A stretch of DNA of 64,000 nucleotides, taken from the NCBI GenBank assembly GCA_963965975.1, contig OZ014412.1, positions 6,946,501 to 7,010,500 on the forward strand, in the 5' to 3' direction. A program made the position numbers and the translations under genes. Origin of the DNA: Xestospongia bergquistia (taxonomy: Eukaryota > Porifera > Demospongiae > Haplosclerida > Petrosiidae). The number at the start of each line of letters is the position of its first letter. Positions within the stretch are counted from its first letter, which is position 1. A model generated the notes under the pieces. The model did not search any database. It saw nothing but the letters and a program-made list of their open reading frames with translations, and was not told where the DNA came from. Positions 59,701 to 64,000 of this stretch are shown here, in pieces.

Positions 59701-60990
59701 ATCTTTTTATTGCTTATATTTGTGGTTGTAATGACACTTTATAGCAAGGGAGTACCTATAATTGTATGCTTATGTCGACCTTTACATCGCTGTTTAGCTC
59801 GATTTCGACAGTGGAGTAATCTTCGTCAGTCCATTACAGGAGGGATGGCTGTTTTTGTTGTAATATCTTACATGAAACTCTTATTAGTAGCTTTTTACAT
59901 CTTGACTCCAGAACAACTTATCTACTCAAATGGTAGCACAGCTGCTAAAGTATTTTTTTACGATGGTGACATTTTCTTTAATAAAGCTAATGTTGGATAT
60001 ATGATACCATCACTGATAGTGCTCTTTTTTACCACCATTCCACCTTTCTTATTAGTTTATCCAACTTGCCTTCGCATCTTATGGCACCTTTCCTGTAGAC
60101 GTTTGCCTCTGGCTAGACTCTACCCATCACTAAAACTTCAAGCTTTCTTGGATGAATTCCATGGTTGCTATAAAGATGGAAGCAATGGAGGTGTCGATTG
60201 TCGTTGGTTTGCTGGATTTTATTTTTTCATTCGAATTGGACTAGTAACTATGTGCACACAGGTTAATACATTCTTCGTACAGTATACTGTACAAGTGCTA
60301 CTCTTCCTTGGAGCAGCCATACTCTTCTTAGTATTTCAACCTTATAGAAAGTCATGGATTAATCAACTTGATATTGTTATGTTCCTTCTCTTAGCTGCTA
60401 TATCAAGTCTTAGTATGTATAATCTAGCAATGACATTGACAGACAAACCACTTAGCTCTGAGGTCTATGTCTTGCAGTATATTCTCATTCTTTTGCCCTT
60501 AGTTTATTGCATTGGGTATTACTTGTCACTTATTTGTTCAAAGACTAAGCCTAGATGGTTTCGTTCAAAGAGACATACCAGACAACGAAATCAAGTGGAA
60601 CCCTCTCAACCTTACTTATCAGACAATGACAGTATTGCTGGATCTGATTTCAATGCATCTCAACATTCTCTAGAAGACAGCACTCATGTTCCTAACTTCT
60701 TAGATTTTGTAGAGAATACAGGACGAATAAGACATCAAAGACTCTCCAACCCAAACAGATGGACTCCTTCAAGAACACCAAGTGCAGATGGAGGTAATAA
60801 CGAGAGAACTCCCTTAGTACAGGCTGTAGCCTTGAACTCAAGTAGTGTGGATGAACAAAACAGTGATAGCAGTGTTAGTAGAAGTAAAGGAAGTTCCAGC
60901 GATCATATCAGAGGCTCTTCTGTACCAGCTGGTAGTAAGACACCTACTTCTCTGAAATATGGAGCAACTGAGTCCAGCAATGAAATTTAA
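56701..60990 (+). CDS. Array gene 8: divergent beta-helix, multi-pass membrane receptor
   Basis: 1429 aa, the most divergent member. Signal peptide MVLKLLLIVLIAVPILTIG. Ectodomain start DRIIYVNTASANASN, with the CWEGKETTPCASIDLGL equivalent of the family N-terminus. Beta-helix repeats include FGRGGGLSAYIIG, GTGGGGARVAMF, NNAYYGGGFSFYTS and NTAEYHGGAIYHYTSGERD. Stalk near residues 766-890: CPPGFYPSN, CLCDKDYNGYIRC, LCGKCKEGYGVAA, CVPC. Multi-pass region from about 891 to 1275 with FHGCYKDGSNGGVDC. The tail has LEDSTHVPNFLDFVEN and lacks the RGYGTIGST ending (it ends KYGATESSNEI). What it shares with the others (membrane loop, HVPNFLD motif) marks the family core. Probably an older lineage of the array. 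Confidence 0.88.
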   Translation: MVLKLLLIVLIAVPILTIGIKTEGDRIIYVNTASANASNTSSCWEGKETTPCASIDLGLHGIQTWLKGDGYNTATLMIKGGVTYQINDSMLTQFMFISGLTISSYGLDLNGSSSVATLHCGPSVGFSFIHSRNIIFRNIIFDGCGELRNSTSYNLDTSNPKYCQFVAALYFLYCEDVSFESIKVENTLGMGVMIFNTIGNISINNSNFTNNTFQPESGLSGGGGLYIEFSYCDPYNLSCLLSGISNVDLIYTKNALYTISNTVFLHNRANISYSNASSGTYILPIGKDHSAFGRGGGLSAYIIGQATDVRINLKNCSFINNTALWGAGLLVEFHDSAHHNYLVVEDSKFINNSLYYDEILNEGTGGGGARVAMFMFFVNDSIIYSNNVIFAGCTFSRNNAYYGGGFSFYTSINSPNYPVNQLQLFDCDFTENIARLGAAIDFSIFHPSINGTHPKVLIRNLNVHRNFALFHGAQPGTIIGIGTVYIDTLAVQFAGTVNFEDNNGSALALTGSCQVDILNNSKIEFRRNLGRNGGGLVIYGNAFIVTHINSSLVFIDNTAEYHGGAIYHYTSGERDRFGSGNCFLRYFDIFRTPQEWTSTFYFESNKANKQDNAIYSSMILPCVWGGAQGSTNASDTQIKQVFCWNENWHYRNSSNYSVDCYKQIFTAPSRFQIDSTYHSMPGRTFSLNVNVFDDVGNPITDKTVFLLRILNGSASFPGNGTYSDYAYISHGRVNLFGQQNSTVMVQVETDDSVIIENQIEVILKPCPPGFYPSNSSDTSAQECLCDKDYNGYIRCNQTDYSSSIFRSGWIGTVPGFGNTLLFGSSPYLPALNPRQFFGLPQDPGDLPDYFCNSINSEGVLCGKCKEGYGVAADMVESACVPCSPNSLRYSWIWYILTEFVPVTLFFALVFIFSMTVTFGPLNSYIFFAQVITTVMKVYGNGVIPIQTITSASSALTNIFVIPYSVWNMNFFRHILPKYCLSPNWNTLTVLNIGYLQAIYPIFLLLIFVVVMTLYSKGVPIIVCLCRPLHRCLARFRQWSNLRQSITGGMAVFVVISYMKLLLVAFYILTPEQLIYSNGSTAAKVFFYDGDIFFNKANVGYMIPSLIVLFFTTIPPFLLVYPTCLRILWHLSCRRLPLARLYPSLKLQAFLDEFHGCYKDGSNGGVDCRWFAGFYFFIRIGLVTMCTQVNTFFVQYTVQVLLFLGAAILFLVFQPYRKSWINQLDIVMFLLLAAISSLSMYNLAMTLTDKPLSSEVYVLQYILILLPLVYCIGYYLSLICSKTKPRWFRSKRHTRQRNQVEPSQPYLSDNDSIAGSDFNASQHSLEDSTHVPNFLDFVENTGRIRHQRLSNPNRWTPSRTPSADGGNNERTPLVQAVALNSSSVDEQNSDSSVSRSKGSSSDHIRGSSVPAGSKTPTSLKYGATESSNEI

Positions 60991-61299
60991 CTCAATTTAA
61001 TTTTATTATTAATTTTTAGTTTGTTTGTTATATTAACATTTTATTTATATAGCAGGATTGTTTGATTTTATTTGACTATTTGATTTAATATTATGTATAT
61101 TTCTTAAGATTGTGTGTGCTGTTTATACTAAATAAATCTATTTGGAATTCTTGTCAAATTTAAGATGTGTATTTCCATCTTGTTGTTTACTCCCTCCAAT
61201 ACAGTTATTTCAGTAAGGTAATTTTATACAATACACATTGCAAACAATAAATAACACTATACTATTCAAGGCCTACAGTATAGTCCATGTCAGTTCCTC
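60991..61299. other. Convergent 3' regions of array gene 8 and ETFB
   Basis: Only about 310 bp separate the two stop codons, which face each other. No ORF. Poly(A)-like sites for both strands lie within it, so the two transcripts may overlap. Confidence 0.5.
61131..61136 (+). promoter_or_regulatory. Poly(A) signal of array gene 8
   Basis: AATAAA about 140 nt after the gene 8 stop codon. Confidence 0.5.
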
Positions 61300-63763
61300 T
61301 TATATCACACCTGCCTCCTTCAATTTTGCTATTAGTTCTTCAACATTCTCTACTTTACTTCCAGCTTGTCTAACAGGTGGATCCTCTACACTTATTACTT
61401 TAAGACGTGGTTTTATATCAACTCCTAGATCGTCTGGACTCAATTTTGTTAATGGTTTCTTCTTAGCTTTCTGCAAAAGAGACAAACACACATAACATTA
61501 CAAACATAATATTGAAGAATACTAGTAACTAAGAACTAGAGAAACAAAAGATACAAAAACTACAAAAGAACCTTCAAGGTGTCTTCTACATTACAAACAC
61601 TAGTCCTAGTGACAAAACTCCCAATACAATTACTAACTGAAACAATAGATACAACGAATACAAAAGAACCTTCAAGGTGTCTTCTACATTACAAACACTA
61701 GTCGTAGTGATAAAACTTCAATGCAACTCCCCAATATAAGGTACTTGAAGGTACTATACTAAGGTTTTCATATGTCTGTTATGGTCTATAGAGAGGTTTA
61801 CAATTTACAACTGATTCACCATTATATTTGGTAATGTTGCATATCGAGGTTCATTAAGACGCAAATCTGCTGTGATCACTGTTGGCAGCTTCACTTTTAT
61901 GTGTTCAAGACCTCCATCAATTTCGCGCATTACTTTTAAGTAGTCGCCATCTTTCTCAATCTTTGAAGCAAACGTTGCCTAGAAAAAAGGAGACGTTGTC
62001 CAATGAACTCAATGATGTGACAGAGTATGTTACCTGAGGCCAGTCTAAGAGACTAGCAACCATTTGTCCCGTTTGATTAGAATCATCGTCAATAGCCTAT
62101 CAATTAAAAAATATAACAGCTGTAATTAATACTACTACATGTAGTTATCAATAAAATGATCTGTAATAACAACATGCCATAACTGATCACTGTCCCTTGT
62201 GAAGCACAGTCTTTTCAGAAAAATACTATATCAATTATTGTACATGTGTACAGTGTACATGATGGTGTCCCACGTTATAAAGAAGGTACCTTGTCATAGA
62301 GAGAAATGTTTAATTATTATTATAATGAATATAATTAACATAATCATCGAGAGTAAAACCTTTGAATAGTTGAAATCATCCCTCAAGTTCTCAGTAAGGT
62401 TAGGTCTTGGAATGTCAACTCTCATAATACTAACTCTCAAAACGTCAACTTCACAAAATACCATCTCCCAAAATATCAACTCCCAAACTATCTACTCCCA
62501 CTATGTCAACTCTCAAGAAAGTCAGTTATGCTATAAAAAGATACAATTTGTTACATGTCGTCTTAGTTGGGCAGAATGGATCTGAACATCTCCAAATTCT
62601 TTACCATCCATTCCTTTTCTAATAATCAAATATCTACCGTAGATCGGGAAACTTTCACGTTACAAAAGATTCCTGTAAAAAATTTACGTGCTAAAAAAAT
62701 TTCGAACATAAGAGGCGTGTACGAAATTTATTAACCCTATTTATTTCAATGTGTAATAATGTTCGTGTAATTTATTTTCGTACATCGTCCAATGTTCAAA
62801 TTTTTTTAACAATGAAACTTTCCCGATCTATAGTATATCCTTCAATATCTATATCTATCCTTCATTATCTATAGTATATCCTTCAATATCTATATCTATC
62901 CTTCATTATCTATAGTATATCCTTCAATATCTATATCTATCTTTCATTATCTATATCTATCCTTCATTATCTATAGTATATCCTTCAATATCTATATCTA
63001 TCCTTCATTATCTATAGTATATCCTTCAATATCTATATCTATCCTTCAATATCTATATCTATCCTTCAATATCTATATCTATCCTTCATTATCTATATCT
63101 TCACTATCTATTTAATAAAAAGTGTATTACATAATAAACTAAGAAAACATTGCTAAAACTGCCGAAACAGCTGCTTTTATATGCTGAACTATCTTACTTG
63201 ATAAACTTAGTTTGTTAAATTGCTTCTTGTACTATTAAAAACATTAAAGACCATAATGTTATAATGCTAAATAATATTTATAGGGGCTGCTGTTTGGTCA
63301 ATTACAAGATGTATCATCAAGTTATTATCTAAAAGCTAATTCTAAAAGCCAGTAATGAAAACTGGTATTTTTGGAGTTGACATTTTGTTATATTGTGTTT
63401 TAGGATCTGACTTTCTGGGAAGTAACCCTCAGCAAGACAAGTGTGCAGTGTGAAATATTTGGAAGTATACCTGTTTACCAAAAAACGCAATATCTGCTTT
63501 TTCTTGTTCAACTAGTTTTGCAAATATTTTCGATACTGCCAAAGGTTGAAGACCTTCATAATCTTCACCTTTTACTTCTACAAGAATAGCTTTGTCAGCA
63601 CCCATTGCTAATGCAGTACGAAGTGTCTCCTAAATATCATAATTATGATCTGAGATAAAATCATGTGACAAGTGGGTATGAGTCATCTGACCTGACATTC
63701 TGGGGGACCACAACTAACAGCAACAATTTCTGACACTATCTTCTTTTCTTTCATACGTACAGC
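61300..63763 (-). CDS. ETFB: Electron transfer flavoprotein subunit beta (5' end outside the window)
   Basis: Mitochondrial matrix protein that pairs with ETF-alpha to carry electrons from acyl-CoA dehydrogenases to ETF-ubiquinone oxidoreductase. Five exons visible: 63763-63692, 63629-63471, 62096-62034, 61978-61820 and 61470-61300, all joined in phase 0 (207 residues). Recognised stretches: [51 protein letters not shown], the recognition loop region [17 protein letters not shown] followed by KAKKK, and [16 protein letters not shown]. About 48 N-terminal residues, by comparison with the usual length of about 255, must lie beyond 64000. I see no exon in 63764-64000. The large intron 62097-63470 carries repeats and a foldback element. 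Confidence 0.95.
61561..61730. repeat. 98-bp tandem duplication in the last ETFB intron
   Basis: TACAAAAGAACCTTCAAGG recurs at 61561 and 61659. The following GTGTCTTCTACATTACAAAC and CACTAGTC are also repeated, with a few changes. Confidence 0.9.
62415..62520. repeat. Degenerate short repeat (about 16-17 bp) in the ETFB intron
   Basis: Successive imperfect units of the type TCAACTCTCAAAATA: TCAACTCTCATAATAC, TAACTCTCAAAACG, TCTCCCAAAATATCAA, ACTCCCAAACTATC, ACTCCCACTATG and CAACTCTCAAGAAAG. Confidence 0.6.
62635..62835. mobile_element. Foldback (MITE-like) element 3 in the ETFB intron
   Basis: Terminal inverted repeats TAGATCGGGAAACTTTCA and its near complement TGAAACTTTCCCGATCTA. The arms continue imperfectly inward (AAAAAAATTTCGAAC against its complement; GTGTACGAAA against TTTCGTACAT). 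Non-coding, about 200 bp. The right end runs into a 41-bp minisatellite. Confidence 0.65.
62829..63110. repeat. 41-bp composite minisatellite in the ETFB intron
   Basis: TATAGTATATCC starts at 62829, 62870 and 62911, a 41-bp period. The unit itself is built of ATATCTATATCTATCC and CTTCA(A/T)TATC subrepeats; the right half loses the long period and shows the shorter units only. Confidence 0.92.
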
Positions 63764-64000
63764 CTACAAGAATTGAGTGCAGCTGGTCAGTGAGAAAGAT
63801 TAATCCCAGTACTTGTTTGCCATGTACAGTGGGCTATTACTAAAACTAAAGTGCTGGTAACTTCAGATTCATTTATGCCATCCTTCTACTCCAGACCCTA
63901 TTTGTGCCATCCCTCCACTCCAGACCCTATATGCATCACTGATACTTTAATAGAAATTAATACTAAGCTAATCTCAACTTTTCCCTAACTAATATAATAT

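Noticed and set aside
18509..60990. Bacterial (chlamydial-type) contamination, because of the Pmp-like repeats
   Set aside because: The proteins end in a eukaryotic-style multi-pass module, the leaders show GT-AG introns, base composition matches the neighbours, and the array lies between two animal housekeeping genes.
61238..61495. Plus-strand frame opposite the last ETFB exon
   Set aside because: It is the complement of a well-conserved ETFB exon and has no similarity of its own that I recognise.

Overview
The window is nuclear DNA of a non-bilaterian animal, most likely a demosponge of the Amphimedon type (inference). It is AT-rich with very compact genes. Introns are short (many 45-60 nt) with ordinary GT-AG borders. 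Two metazoan housekeeping genes anchor it: a 16-exon V-ATPase catalytic subunit A (12491-17734, minus) and a 5'-truncated electron-transfer flavoprotein beta subunit (61300-63763, minus). I see no bacterial or phage gene and no RNA gene.

Left part (1-11864, minus strand): a tandem array of an Ig/fibronectin-III single-pass receptor. Two copies are intact. Receptor A (1560-5278) and receptor B (8302-11864) each have 12 exons whose lengths sum to an open frame, giving 954 and 948 aa. Each has a signal peptide, Ig-like and FN3 exons, one membrane helix and a short tyrosine-containing tail ending in S-V-Y-E-S-I. Degraded copies lie at 638-1240 and 5900-7990, and the spacers are duplicated too. 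A and B are near-identical except in the membrane-distal exon 2.

Middle (12418-18508): the V-ATPase A gene, whose introns carry a 20-bp, a 46-bp and a 59-bp tandem repeat and several CT microsatellites that abut splice acceptors.

Right part (18509-60990, plus strand): a head-to-tail array of eight large genes with effectively intronless coding regions (about 4.3-4.5 kb, 1429-1506 aa), plus at least three decayed relics. Each protein has a signal peptide, a long right-handed beta-helix ectodomain with repeats like those of chlamydial polymorphic membrane proteins (GGAI and FxxN), a cysteine-rich stalk (CPPGF ... LCGxCxxGYGVAV ... CVxC), eight or nine membrane helices and a Ser/Asn-rich cytoplasmic tail. 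In this annotation they are array genes 1 (18509), 2 (23249), 3 (28651, frameshifted), 4 (34023), 5 (40776), 6 (47306), 7 (52109, broken in two places) and 8 (56701, most divergent). The paralogues are mosaics: blocks are shared in combinations that no single tree explains, and gene 4 joins a type-2 front to a type-1 back. Between genes 4 and 5 lie two foldback (MITE-like) elements and a small SAM-like gene on the minus strand.

Interpretation (inference): two unrelated, tandemly expanded surface-receptor families sit on either side of one housekeeping gene. Both show birth-and-death turnover and apparent gene conversion, and in the Ig/FN3 pair the variation is concentrated at the distal end. 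This is what one expects of a recognition locus (self/non-self or microbe sensing). The sequence does not prove that function.
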